Source of the DNA: Corythoichthys intestinalis
Taxonomy: Eukaryota; Chordata; Actinopteri; Syngnathiformes; Syngnathidae
Direction of reading: 5' to 3'
Assembly (NCBI RefSeq): GCF_030265065.1
Contig: NC_080397.1
Coordinates: 22,016,501 to 22,080,500, forward strand
DNA: 64,000 nucleotides
Shown here: piece after piece, positions 46,074 to 64,000 of the stretch
Numbering within the stretch: the stretch's first letter is position 1
Layout of the letters: every line of letters begins with the position of its first letter
Notes under the pieces: model-generated
Told to the model about the DNA's origin: nothing
The model's input: the letters and a program-made list of their open reading frames with translations, nothing else
Database searches by the model: none
Program-made: the position numbers and the translations under genes

Positions 46074-49000
46074 AGGAGGAACACTCAAAGTTTTATTTGA
46101 CTAGTCCAGTCCCCCTCAAAGGCCAATATTTTTGACTTTATTGAGTAGTATACAGATTGTGTGAGGAAGTAGGAAATCGTGCATTATCTCAGGTGACTGC
46201 AAAAGCTGTGAAGAATGCATTTTGTTCATAACATGTAAGAATAGCTCTCAGTTGTTTACAGCATAGATGATAGAACATTCGACTAGAAAATGTACATTAC
46301 TTTTTGACAAAAAAAAAAAAAAAAAAGGTAAAAATCACCTTTTCTCATTTCCTCAAATTGTGGTCTAGCTCTGATTAACATCAACAAATGTTTTTTGTGT
46401 GTGTTTTTTTTAAAGCCAAACCGCTAGGAACTCTTAAATGTAAGGTAGACATGCTAGCCACTTCATTGCTTACTTTCTTCACTTCCTTCAAAATAAACAA
46501 CTTTGTTTTCAGATAAATACTACCTTCATGTGTCATACTATCATCTTTATTAAAACACACATGACACGTTGAACAGACATCGCTTCGTAAAGCCGTTATT
46601 CAACATGAAAAGAAAGTATTGAGTTGCATATTGTATGGAATATTGCATCAGAAAATTGTGGAATCTCTAACCTAAGGTGAGTTGTGGTCGGCATAACGTA
46701 ATATATCACATATTTATTTAGTTAAATACAACTTTAAAATATTTTATTTTACAAATTAGAAAGTTTTGCAAATGGACTCTGCATTTGTGTAAATAAATGC
46801 CATTTGCCACAAGGATAACTGGTATTTCAATCATTCATTTTTGTGTGAGTGATTTGGCAGCATTTGAGCTACTGAAAACATGGTAAAATAAACTGTGATT
46901 TTTGCACTCTATCTCATTTTGCCCATTGTGTCATTTTAGAGCTGATTAGTGTTTGTAATGGACGGCAGCGAGCAGGCAGATCCAAGCATGATTTTTTTCA
47001 ATTAAAATCAGAAATGCAGTTGACGACATTAGCGTACGAGCAGGCCTGAAGGCTGAATACATCTACATGTATTATAAACTTCAGTTCTGTGCCTTTTCTC
47101 CACTGGCTGCTTCCCTTTCAAAGCAAAGGAAGAGGAAGAGAAAACACCTTTTTGCCCTTCAGTCTTTTTACTCATGATCAAACAAGCAGTGGGTGTCCTA
47201 CACAAAGACTTATGTGTGAGCATGAGTCACAACATAAGCATTCATTGTGCTCAGCAAATAAATAAAGACAATAGTGGTGGAATCCCATATTTGTTGGTTT
47301 GTAACACTCCCACCCACGCACAAATTACCCCACATGATAAAGCATTTGGTGACAGACTCAACAGAAAACCTCTAGATCAACCCAGGCTACATGGAGCAAT
47401 GACTGTAGTAATTGCAGGAGCATTACCGTCCGACTCAATACCACCACCGCTGATGACGAGTGGATTAATATGTAAGCCCAAATGCAGTAGCAATACTGTG
47501 TATAATTTCAGTATAATTGTATATAATTTTAAAAAATCATCCAATGTGATTAAATTAGCTGCTTTAGTTGTGATTTTCTTGACTTTTTGCTGTCGCTGGA
47601 CATTTTCTCTTTGTTCTGCAAAATTTGCTTCACGAGTGTAAATATGAATACATACTTTATAGATAGTATAATACTGCACACACACCTACACGCGCATACT
47701 CACCAAAATCTTTTATATTCAATACAGAGCCGTGTGGATGGATTTCAATTTGGCCCTTGCATCCTTTGATTTTTCTGAAAACGGCCCTCGCAGAAAAAAG
47801 ACATTTTGCAGCCCTCACTTCACATCCAATTGTATGTTTATTGCTTCCCACATGTATGTAGTAGAGGGCAAAAAAAAAAAAAGAAGTCATAATCGTAATC
47901 ATAATAATTTAAAAATCTGAATAAATTTAATGAATTCATTCATGGATATATTTTTTGGGGGAAATGGTTTAAATAGCAATTAATATCAAATCCTAATAAA
48001 AAAAAAACCTCAAATTAAAAAGCTGTGAATGATAAAATAATGTATGGCGGAAAACACTCTGGTGACTTGAAGTTCCGCTCTGAGACCCCCAATTTGGCCA
48101 AATTTCAAAATTGTCCTAAATACAGTACATGTGTGATACATCATTGGAAAGCTTAAAATCTCAATTTTCTGGGGCAACAAAAATTTTGAACTGGAGGGCA
48201 TTTAAAAAAAAAAAGAAAAAAAAAAAGAGAAAGAAAAAAAAAGAACAGCAAAACCCTAATTGGAGGCGAGAGCAGAATTAAAGACGCCACGATTTTAACG
48301 AGATATTATCGCGTACTTACCTCGTTTCGATCCAAAAAACTCCATGTAGCATCTATAACTGAGCGTCAAGACACAGCTGTGAATGGCCACAGTAGGATTT
48401 TTTTTGTTATTTTATGGGTGAAACATGGTGATATAACAAGGGTCGTGATTCAGAAATCGCAGACAACACAACAAGGAGTGGTTGAGATTTTCTTTTCCAT
48501 ATTGTTACCCTTTTAAATGTTATTTTTCAAATTTTTTTGTTTGGATCAATTATATATCATCTAACATATCGGGGAAAATACAACAGTGACAAAAAAATAC
48601 AATTAAGCGATAGTTATGAGGTAGATATCTGTGACTTTTTTTACAGACGCCAAATTTTTCATTCTGACGTAATTCGTTTAAAAGTTTAAAATATGCGAGT
48701 GAATAATTTTTTTAAGACGTTTTTTTTTTAAACTAAATATTAGACATCAATTAATGATTCAAAGCTAAAAATGACAGACATTTTGAATAAAATATATCAT
48801 TACTTACCTTCTTTTTATGGCTAGGTTGAAACAAAAGCGGTTGCGCGACGTCTGTAAATGGTGGTTTTCAGGGTAAAACGGACAAATTAAAAGTATTTCT
48901 GAGTGCTTAGTGCCCCATGAATCTGCTATGGCAGCATATAGACATATTGTTCTATCAAACACAACAATTCTTTTAGCTTAAACTACTTCAGTTTATTTTA

Positions 49001-49250
49001 AAGAGGGGTGCAAGAGCAGAAACTGCTTTTTCAGTCTTGTCTGTGTTATATAATTTCAACTAAAATTAAAACAACATAAAAAATAAAGTATAACAAACTG
49101 TAATACATTGAATAAAAGAAGAAGAAAGAAAAAAAATGTGCTACAAATAAATAGAAAAAATAAATGTTAGAAAACATGAGAAATAAACAAGTGTGGCCGT
49201 GGTATTTTGTTGAAGAATTTATATTTATTTTGTTTGTAACCGCACATATC

Positions 49251-49301
49251 TTAACTCTTTGGTTGCCAATGACGGCAATAAACATCCAATCTATTTTAAG
49301 A
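49251..49301 (+). repeat. Dispersed repeat unit, copy 5
   Basis: TTAACTCTTTGGTTGCCAAT, then GACGGCAATAAACATCCAAT. Confidence 0.5.
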
Positions 49302-49402
49302 GTCAGTACGTATTTTCAATATAAATTTCCTTTATTTACTAAATACCAAAACAGATATTCTGTGACCTAAGCTTGCAGTGAATAATGAATATATGTCCAC
49401 AG

Positions 49403-50433
49403 CAGTGTTACTAATAATAGAGTATAACGGCATTACTAACGGCGTTATTTTTGTGAGTAGTGAGTAATGTAATTAATTACTTTTCCTATCTTTGCAACGC
49501 CATTTCCATTACCGAGGATGTGAAACCACTCGTTAGAATAATTTGGTCGAATGACGCGGGAGACACGGAGAGAGCAGAGCGGGAGGGGGGAGGAGGGAAA
49601 GGGGTTGTGATGCTGTTGCAAACGCGATACTAGGTTGCTTGAAGTGTTAGCATAGCATTTGCTTTCTCGCTAGCAGTAGCATTTAGTGTGGCGAGTGTCA
49701 TCTTAAACTCTTTCGCAACTGAGCTTTTTTTTTTTTTTTTTTTTTTTTACATACAGTTCGTGGTGTTGTGGTGGGTACAATTATTCGAAAATAATGGACT
49801 GTTTTCCTGTTAAGTATGCATTATCACCACCAAGTGGGTGTTGTTCTTGTAGATGCCACAATCTAATAAGAATTAGTTGTTTTTTTTAATTACCAAAATA
49901 GTCACTTGCCCGAATGTTTCTTTTGTGATTTTTAAATTTTTTAAAAAATCAAAACAACTAGAGCAAAGATTGGAGAGGGAAGAGATTCAGAGCCTCACCT
50001 GCATATTCAAAATATTTATTTTAGGGATGTGATGGTACACACAAGTCACGGTTCAGTACGTACCTCGGTACAGGGGTCACGGTTTGGTGCAGGCTCAGTA
50101 CAACAGGAAAAACAAAAAGGCTTTTTTCCTAACAGCATTTGAATGTTAAAGTTTGTATACCATTACACTCTAATATAGGCAAAATCATAAGCAAAATTTT
50201 AAAAAATGTGAAAAGTGTGACCTGTGTTTTTTTTAAAATGAAAAAGACAGTTGAATCGGTTAATATAAACATTATTTGATGTGAAAGACATTATAGAATG
50301 GATTGTGTAATAACGTGTAAAAGTAATGTCAGTTAGTTTGCCGAGTAACTAATTACTCTTACATTGTGGTAACCGAGAGAAGTAATTTGCAACTGTAATT
50401 AATTACTGTTTAAAAGTAAGATTAACAACACTG
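49403..50433. mobile_element. hAT-type element with AGTAAT-rich ends
   Basis: The ends CAGTGTTACTAATAATAG and (inverted) CAGTGTTGTTAATCTTAC are hAT-type. The flanks GTCCACAG and ATCCACGA share only TCCAC, so the target duplication is worn. Around 50030-50110 a fragment of another hAT family (TTAGGGATGTGATGGTACAC, GGTTCAGTACGTACCTCGG) is lodged inside. Confidence 0.6.
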
Positions 50434-50889
50434 ATCCACGATAGTGACGACTGTCCCTGAAAGGGTTAAATCAATCGAAGCGCCTTGAATCGACTCAAAG
50501 TCCTTGAATCGTCTAAAGAATTGATATTGTATCATACCAATTAGTAATTTACATGCCTTGTAAATGCACTGTTCATTATTAATGTCAAACGATAATGTCA
50601 CCAATTGTTCCATCCCGCCTGCTGTCAACATACAGTACATTCTAGGTAATTGTAATTTGTCATGAGATGAAATGCAGAAGAGCAGCTTCTCTTTTCCGCA
50701 CACTGTCGACCACTGTGCCTCACACGGTGAAACTGCAAACAGTTTAAGGAAGTTCTCACATCCGCCTTTCCTTTCCTTACCTATGCGTTTCAATCCCAAC
50801 CGCTGGCTCGGCGAGAAACCACAGAGTGGAACACCTTTATTTTCTTCTATTGTTTTGCTCCTTAATACTTTGCAATGCACAATGCAATA
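50434..50889. other. Spacer with a chance minus-strand open frame
   Basis: A minus-strand frame of 188 codons starts inside the Tc1 arm at 50988 and runs to 50422. Its first part is transposon terminal repeat and the rest resembles no family I know. No gene is claimed. Confidence 0.4.
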
Positions 50890-52518
50890 CAGTGCCTTGC
50901 AAAAGTATTCGGCCCCCTTGAATCTTGCAACCTTTCGCCACATTTCAGGCTTCAAACATAAAGATATGAAATTTAATTTTTTTGTCAAGAATCAACAACA
51001 AGTGGGACACAATCGTGAAGTGGAACAACATTTATTGGATAATTTAAACTTTTTTAACAAATAAAAAACTGAAAAGTGGGGCGTGCAATATTATTCGGCC
51101 CCTTTACTTTCAGTGCAGCAAACTCACTCCAGAAGTTCAGTGAGGATCTCTGAATGATCCAATGTTGTCCTAAATGACCGATGATGATAAATAGAATCCA
51201 CCTGTGTGTAATCAAGTCTCCGTATAAATACACCTGCTCTGTGATAGTCTCAGGGTTCTGTTTAAAGTGCAGAGAGCATTATGAAAACCAAGGAACACAC
51301 CAGGCAGGTCCGAGATACTGTTGTGGAGAAGTTCAAAGCCGGATTTGGATACAAAAAGATTTCCCAAGCTTTAAACATCTCAAGGAGCACTGCGCAAGCC
51401 ATCATATTGAAATGGAAGGAGCATCAGACCACTGCAAATCTACCAAGACCCGGCCGTCCTTCCAAACTTTCTTCTCAAACAAGGAGAAAAATGATCAGAG
51501 ATGCAGCCAAGAGGCCCATGATCACTCTGGATGAACTGCAGAGATCTACAGCTGAGGTGGGAGAGTCTGTCCATAGGACAACAATCAGTCGTACACTGCA
51601 CAAATCTGGCCTTTATGGAAGAGTGGCAAGAAGAAAGCCATTTCTCAAAGATATCCATAAAAAGTCTCATTTAAAGTTTGCCACAAGCCACCTGGGAGAC
51701 ACACTAAACATGTGGAAGAAGGTGCTCTGGTCAGATGAAACCAAAATTGAACTTTTTGGCCACAATGCAAAACGATATGTTTGGCGTAAAAGCAACACAG
51801 CTCATCACCCTGAACACACCATCCCCACTGTCAAACATGGTGGTGGCAGCATCATGGTTTGGGCCTGATTTTCTTCAGCAGGGACAGGGAAGATCGTTAA
51901 AATTGACGGGAAGATGGATGCAGCCAAATACAGGAACATTCTGGAAGAAAACCTGTTGGTATCTGCACAAGACCTGGGACTGGGACGGAGAATTATCTTC
52001 CAACAGGACAATGATCCAAAACATAAAGCCAAATCTACAATGGAATGGTTCAAAAATAAACGTATCCAGGTGTTAGAATGGCCAAGTCAAAGTCCAGACC
52101 TGAATCAATCGAGAATCTGTGGAAAGAGCTGAAGACTGCTGTTCACAAACACTCTCCATCCAACCTCACTGAGCTCGAGCTGTTTTGCAAGGAAGAACGG
52201 GCAAGAATGTCAGTCTCTCGATGTGCAAAACTGATAGAAACATACCCCAAGCGACTTGCAGCTGTAATTGGAGCAAAAGGTGGCGCTACAAAGTATTACC
52301 GCAAGGGGGCCGAATAATATTGCACGCCCCACTTTTCAGTTTTTTATTTGTTAAAAAAGTTTAAATTATCCAATAAATGTTGTTCCACTTCACGATTGTG
52401 TCCCACTTGTTGTTGATTCTTGACAAAAAAATTAAATTTCATATCTTTATGTTTGAAGCCTGAAATGTGGCAAAAGGTTGCAAGATTCAAGGGGGCTGAA
52501 TACTTTTGCAAGGCACTG
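50890..52518 (+). mobile_element. Tc1/mariner element, second copy of the 27090 family
   Basis: The ends CAGTGCCTTGCAAAAGTATT and its inverse are flanked by TA (50888-50889, 52519-52520). The IR/DR arms are as in 27090-28698, with the transposase on the plus strand. Identity with the other copy is very high by eye, so both are fairly young. Confidence 0.92.
51281..52308 (+). pseudogene. Tc1-family transposase with a premature stop and a frameshift
   Basis: Starts [20 protein letters not shown]. Open to residue 195, where the Trp-Ala-Cys-Phe segment reads GCC TGA (stop at 51866-51868). The same frame continues through [18 protein letters not shown] and QQDNDPKHKAKST, then SQSPDLNQ, where a frame change occurs just before the catalytic Glu. 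The last part (ENLWKELKTAVHKHSPSNLT to GGATKYY) is in another frame. Unlike the 27090 copy, the C-terminus is preserved and the middle is broken. Confidence 0.9.
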
Positions 52519-53683
52519 TATCTTATCAATGTATTTACAAAGTTGACTAAATGCTATAAATGTGTACCTCAAAGTTGTGTGCCTCCAAACACTGATTTCC
52601 TTGACTTGTGTCCTGTGCAGGTAAGAGCTTCCTGTTTTCAGCAATTGGCATGCGAGCAAGAGGGTGCTAAAATTCTTCCATGTTTTGTTTGACTAAAGCG
52701 TCCCCACCCCTGATTCAACCTGTCACCCCCATTGACACGCAGCCAAGAAGCTGCTTCATTGTACAGTATATTTAGAGTCGAGGGACAAGCCAGCTTTCAG
52801 CGTTTTATGGCTCACTAAATTAGCGGCCCCTCAATGCAAAAAAAGCTTGAAAAAAACAAGACAGACACATGATAAAAGAAGGTAGAAAGTCACAGGACAG
52901 AGAATTCTTATGTCCTCAAAGTATTCAAGAAAACGTCCCAACAGTGAGTTTTTACTCTGCGTCTTGTAGTGTAGTCTCTTCTTCATATAAGCAGTTCTCC
53001 CTACACACATTTCCTTCTCTCTCCTGGAAAGTATTGAAGCGTTTCATCTAAGTGTGCAGTTATACAAATGCCTCTCCCGATATGCCTCCCTCCAGCCATC
53101 CACTTTCATCATTTCATTTATTGGCTAAAGTCAAACCTGGTGCAGGTTTTCATACAAGCCAGCATCAGGCAATAGGCAGACTACACCTAGGACTGGGTGT
53201 AAGAGATTTGACACTGATAGACCACGAAAAACCAGAGATACGATCATTTTGATTACATGGTGGGAAGTATGTTTTCTCCACTAGAGGGCACTTTACTCTT
53301 ACTACTTAATACTCTTTGGACAGGTGATGTTTTATCCCTGGAGATTCTTGTCATAAATCAAAGATTTTTGAGTATTCCTTTCACTGAATATTTTTTTTTA
53401 CTTGTACTTGGATACATTTTTTGAAAGACTACCTTTACTATTACTTGGGTAATATTTTTTTGAAGTAACGCAACTCTTATTTGAATAAAATTTTTGGCTA
53501 CTTTACCCACCTGTGGTCACCGAACACATACAGTGATGAGCTACCATCGAATACAATTACAACTACAATGATACTACGACTACAACAACAACTCTTACTA
53601 CTACTACTGATAATAATAACAACAGCAGTAATAAAAACAATGTTAAATAATATTAATAAAATCAATAATAAATAATAAATTAA
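52519..53683. other. Spacer
   Basis: No gene recognised. It ends in low-complexity ACT/AAT trinucleotide sequence (53520-53690). Confidence 0.4.
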
Positions 53684-53691
53684 ATAATAAT

Positions 53692-54715
53692 TAAAGATGC
53701 ACGATAATATCGGTTACTGATAATTATCGGCAGATAATGGCAATTATCACGTCACACAGATAATCCAGACTTTAAAAAATTCAACCGATAATGCAACCCG
53801 ATAATCAAATCCTTCAAATGTGCGCGATTGACGCAATTTTGTCCAATTCTGCACCGCCGCCAAAACCCCTCCTCCCTCTGATGTATGAGCGACGTCACAC
53901 GAAATGCTTGATATCATGGCAGCTCCGTTACAACTCAGTCAGTCAGTAATGCATTCAGTATATTGCATATTTATAACGTCTTAATCAGATTTTTCTTGTT
54001 TTGAATGTTAAAGACTAGTTAACAGACGAATGCGCCAGATTATTCCACTTACTTGAAGTACATATTACTATTGGTTTCTATCATTTTTCACCTAAATCAA
54101 GAAATACAAAATGTTTTCAAATAATGTTTTGAGCCACATCTATTTTTGAATAAAGGTCATTTCTGAAAAGTTTTTTTTTTTAATCAAATTTAATAATTTA
54201 TTGCTTAAAATAAGGCTGTTAAGCTTATTTCAGCTAGCTATTTTTCTTATTTCAAGAAATCTAAGAGTGAAATTTACTTGAAGCACTGGCAGATAATTTC
54301 ACTTATTTCCAATAGATTTACACTGAAAACAAGGGAATTTAACTAGTTTTAAGGAGCTGTATTTTTGCAGTGTAGTAATGTTATATGTGTGAGGAATGGC
54401 TTACTTTTAAAGGCATTTTTGTGCAACTTAGGTATTTACTCTGTAAGTAATTATTGCCAAAAGTTTACTATTACACAATGTCAGACAATTTGTCATTGTT
54501 TAGATGTTGGAATTTACTATTTGTTCACATTTGCTTTGGAAAGAAGAGCAATAATTTCTATTTTTGCACAATAATGTTTGTGTATACTTTAAAATTTTAC
54601 ATATACAGTATCTTTTAATTGAATAATCAGCTTGATATTATCGGTTATCGGCTGGAAGAGGAGGAAATGATCAGTTATCGGTATCTGTTGAAAAATGTAT
54701 TATCGTGCATCACTA
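53692..54715. mobile_element. Non-autonomous hAT element, deletion derivative of the 35994 family
   Basis: The ends TAAAGATGCACGATAATATC and (inverted) TAGTGATGCACGATAATAC are flanked by the exact 8-bp repeat ATAATAAT (53684-53691, 54716-54723); the surroundings are AAT-rich, so this weighs less than usual. Terminal and subterminal parts match 35994-38370, including AGTTAACAGACGAATGCGCC, but the transposase part is absent. Confidence 0.85.
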
Positions 54716-54723
54716 ATAATAAT

Positions 54724-54984
54724 GAACTGCAACTACTAAATTGCTACTAAACTAATTGATTCAATTACATTTGACGTTTTTTCCTCAGTCACATTGGTGC
54801 TTTTCTCACATCATTTTAAACATTCGCATAGCAGTTAGTGCATTTCTAAAAACAATTAGTGCAAACTTTAAAACCTGGTGGATGATCTGCAAAAGCATGT
54901 TACTTGCTCAAAATGGATAGTATTCATGTTAATGAAACTGGCAGTGTCCATCAAAATGACAGGTATTGACACCATCATTTAATT

Positions 54985-55020
<36 letters not shown>

Positions 55021-57390
55021 CATGCTTTGCCATGTTTTCATTATGGGCAGTTTATTCACTCTTTTTTGGGCACTGCAAAAATAAAAAAGGTCAGTAAACT
55101 TTGACACTCAGTACCGTAAACATGACACTATAAATTACTTGTCCAGCCATTTGGAAACTCTTATAAGGTGACACTATTCAGCATTCCTAGGTATTGTTCA
55201 TTTTGATTCATCTAATAATGTATAATGTTATATAGCAGCATTGTATTAAGCAACTGATTTTAAATACAAAAAGCATGTAAAATGTAATCAAAGAAAGGAC
55301 ATATTGCGAATATGACATGTGTAAATGACTAAATGCTGAGGCCAATAATAGTTATGAGAATTTTCATTCTGCTCTGAGAAAAGCATTAGGGACTGAGATT
55401 TAGAATAAATAAATGGATAAAATTATCACAAAGTGCAGTCGCCCCAGATTAATTTTTTTGTATATCAGACAATCTGATTTGCATTACTTACCCCCCATTA
55501 AAAAAAAAAAAAAAAAACACTGTTGTTTTAAAGTGTGTACAATATGACACCAAAAAGCATGTTTATTTCATATTTCACGCGGTGTTTTACGCTCCTGAAT
55601 GAAATGGACCGCTTGGATGTGTGTGGAAGCGATTGTCTTATATATTCAATTTTTGAATCCCGTGCCATGAAAATGAAAATTCCGGCTTCAGTCTCGGGTT
55701 CAGGACAAATGCGAATGTGACGTCACCCAGGTCAGTGTCTCACAATACAGCATTGCTTTATAGCATGCAGATGGACTGCAGATTCAGCTGATTTAGCTGA
55801 TTAAGTCGTTTATTTTTCACTTCGTGCCAGCCAAACGGTTGCAGAAAATTGTTGCTGCACCAGGGAGAGGCGTGCAAGCTTTTTTGGGTTTCAAAAGGTT
55901 CCCATTCAACGCGGATATTGGCCAAGACATCCCTACTACTGTGGGACCATTGGACTTACAAGGACATGAGTAAACATCGTATTTTGTATTATGTCAAATA
56001 CTGGGATCATGGCACACATTTTAATACGGAGGTGGCTTGCATTTTGTGGCTGATTGTCCACCGAGAATGCCACTGTGACGACCGGCGGCTTGTTTGCACA
56101 CCCCTCCATACTTGGCTTATTGCCCTCTTCGTGTGCCCGGTGTTCTGTCAAATTTTCAACCCCATCGGAAATTGCAACTTTTTGTTAAACATGGCCGCGA
56201 ATACAGCGATTACAAAGTAAACACTACAAATTTTCTTAAAATAAAGGACTATTTACTCACATTTGATCATAAATTGACGTATAGAAAAGTTCTCCTGAGA
56301 CACATCCTGCCATGTTAGCTGGACAACAACTGCACGCCGCTCTTTAACTACGTCTTCGCTGTGTAGTAAAGTATTATTTTACGGCATATTCATGTTGACC
56401 ATGTGGCAGCTACGCGCTCTTCCGACGTCGGCCGGTTTATCTGGCGGTACTCTCCAGCTGCTTCCCCGGCGAGCTCTCCAGTCTGCAGCAGGGGAACGAG
56501 CTGTAACTTGCTCGCCGCCGGGCGGGTTGCCGATCGGCGAAGACAATCGACAACCCTGCCACTGTGTGACATGATCTGGGCTAGTTTTGTGTGATTGTTC
56601 GCTTTCAAAAGCGAAAATAAGACTTTGAGACTTCACTCAGTTCAGGTTAGCATGTCGGCTAGCTGTCACGCCTCTTGGTTTGTTTACATTCTCAGAAGCC
56701 GGGGCAGGGAAATGACAAAAGTCTAACTATGGTGGCATAAAATATCGTTCGGGAGGTGCGACGGTAAAGGTGAAGTCGACAGTTTTGTCCATTATGGAGT
56801 AATTTTGCCATGTCGTACTTGCATTTTTATAATTTCATATTCCATTTAGCACAAGACTGTTATTTGTCATGACCATACCATTTATTTAGCAATTGGGGAA
56901 AATTACTTCGATAAAAAGAATATCCTGTAAAAATATTGGCGTAGAGAGACTGAAACAATGACATTTTACGGCTCTCTTCGTCGCATTTTCCTCGTTCTGA
57001 ATAATTCCCCCTCAATGGGGCTGAATTCTAAATCAGATGAAACCATGACCCTGCCGACGTCATCCTCTTGTTGGGGGTGCTAAAGCCCTATAATGGTAGG
57101 CGTGGCTAAACGTTGGATTAAAAAGAATAATTTCTCGTCATCTGCGCTCTGCTAAATTGTTGTATATAGTTGAATCGTCTCAAAATATCATTCTAATTCA
57201 CATAATAATGCTTTTTAAGATTATTTTTTATCCTGTCGTACACACATATGCAGCATACAGAAGGTACAAGCTAAAAACTTGACAAGGCATGTTTAACACA
57301 TTGAAATGCACAAACAAACATCAATAACTATTATCTTTGATGGCATTATTTTTAACCCTTTCACGTCCCATTTATGATTCAGGGCACTCA
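54724..57390. other. Spacer with unclassified interspersed sequence
   Basis: No gene recognised. From about 55530 to 57250 the text (for example ACGCTCCTGAATGAAATGGA, TGTGGGACCATTGGACTTAC) reads like a long interspersed element rather than a gene. Open frames at 55849-56220 on the plus strand and 56379-56636 on both strands have no recognisable domain; a GC-rich patch lies at 56400-56570. Confidence 0.35.
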
Positions 57391-57446
57391 TTTAACTAAT
57401 TGACTGCCATTGAAGGCATCCAATCAAATTTTACCGGGAGGGGCAA
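57391..57446 (+). repeat. Dispersed repeat unit, copy 6
   Basis: TTTAACTAATTGACTGCCAT, then GCATCCAATC and TTTTACCGGGAGGG. Confidence 0.5.
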
Positions 57447-57845
57447 AAGAAAGTTCCTTTTTAAATGATTTTAATTTTGTTCATTTAGCTTTTATTGACA
57501 ATGTATTTAATTATAAATGTATTTTTTAAAATTATATAAAGTAATACTAAAAATACAATAATGTTTAAGAATGACAATAAATAACATAATAATGACTGCT
57601 AATTTTGAAGTTTGTTTGTTTGTTTGTTTTTTTCAACTGACCATTAGTCATTTGTCCTACAAAGGGTTAAAGGTTTAATGTGTCTTTTGAATATCACTGT
57701 CCCTGAACATGTTAATACAGCCATCTTTAAAGACGCGCTGTACCTCTATTTTGCTCCCCTTGCATTACTTATAGAGATATTTACAGATTTTCTTTTTATT
57801 GTGTCAACAAAGACTGTTTTGGTCGTTGTTCACATTTTGGTTTAA

Positions 57846-57900
57846 ACCGGAAGATTGGCTCCCCCCTACGCCAAATGACTGATGATGGTATCGTCCAAAG

Positions 57901-57908
<8 letters not shown>
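57846..57908 (+). promoter_or_regulatory. TATA-less mrps27 promoter: ETS, inverted CCAAT and YY1 motifs
   Basis: ACCGGAAG (57846-57853, ETS/GABP type) runs directly into ATTGGCT (inverted CCAAT, NF-Y type). AAGATGGCGGC (57898-57908) is the YY1 core motif and overlaps the start codon. No TATA box is near. GABP and YY1 sites of this kind are known from promoters of nuclear genes for mitochondrial and ribosomal proteins. Motifs are seen; binding is inferred. Confidence 0.6.

Positions 57909-64000
<6,092 letters not shown>

Larger units (their letters stand above)
45971..49402. other. 3' region of znf366 and spacer
   Basis: After the znf366 3' untranslated part no gene is recognised. There are A-rich tracts (46311-46326, 48208-48242). 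From about 48050 to 48960 the text (ATGGCGGAAAACACTCTGG; GGAGGCGAGAGCAGAATTAA) reads like a piece of an unnamed interspersed element. A copy of the dispersed unit lies at 49251-49301. Confidence 0.4.

Noticed and set aside
50422-50988. 188-codon minus-strand frame
   Set aside because: It begins inside a Tc1 terminal arm and resembles nothing known; likely chance.

Overview
The window looks like nuclear DNA of a teleost fish, probably a percomorph. Genes are split by GT-AG introns. The peptide hormone it encodes is isotocin (CYISNCPIG), which is specific to bony fish, and the spacers are filled with fish-type Tc1/mariner, hAT and PIF/Harbinger DNA transposons, a tRNA-derived SINE with an L2-like tail, and a LINE fragment. 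I cannot name the species.

Four protein genes can be assembled exon by exon with matching phases. (1) fabp1, liver-type fatty-acid-binding protein, minus strand, 4296-5187, four exons, 126 aa. (2) oxt, the isotocin-neurophysin precursor, minus strand, 13764-15338, three coding exons, 156 aa, with a TATA box and a nuclear-receptor DR1-like site upstream. (3) znf366 (DC-SCRIPT family), plus strand, 22257-45970, six coding exons, 691 aa, with eleven C2H2 zinc fingers and a PFDLS CtBP-binding motif. (4) The 5' part of mrps27, a mitochondrial small-ribosomal-subunit protein, plus strand from 57901, four exons seen, continuing beyond the window. znf366 and mrps27 are also neighbours in human.

Layout: 1-4295, repeat-rich spacer with a LINE fragment and a small Tc1 derivative; 4296-5300, fabp1 and promoter; 6100-13431, a nest of DNA transposons up to four levels deep; 13620-15620, oxt and promoter; 15.6-22.2 kb, spacer with an (AT)n block, a possible enhancer, a local duplication, a decayed Tc1 element and an unexplained 250-codon ORF; 22.2-46 kb, znf366, whose introns carry most of the Tc1 and hAT copies; 46-57.9 kb, spacer with two hAT elements and one Tc1; 57.9-64 kb, mrps27, whose introns hold a hAT with a SINE inside it, a long (TTTC)n tract, a PIF/Harbinger element and the left end of another hAT.

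The four genes do not form one pathway: lipid carriage, a neurohormone, a transcriptional corepressor and mitochondrial translation. The most unusual structures are two Tc1 copies in opposite orientations that share the same chimeric architecture (the 5' end replaced by an inverted copy of the 3' end), the four-level nest between fabp1 and oxt, and several hAT insertions with exact 8-bp target duplications. All calls come from reading the sequence; no database search was possible.
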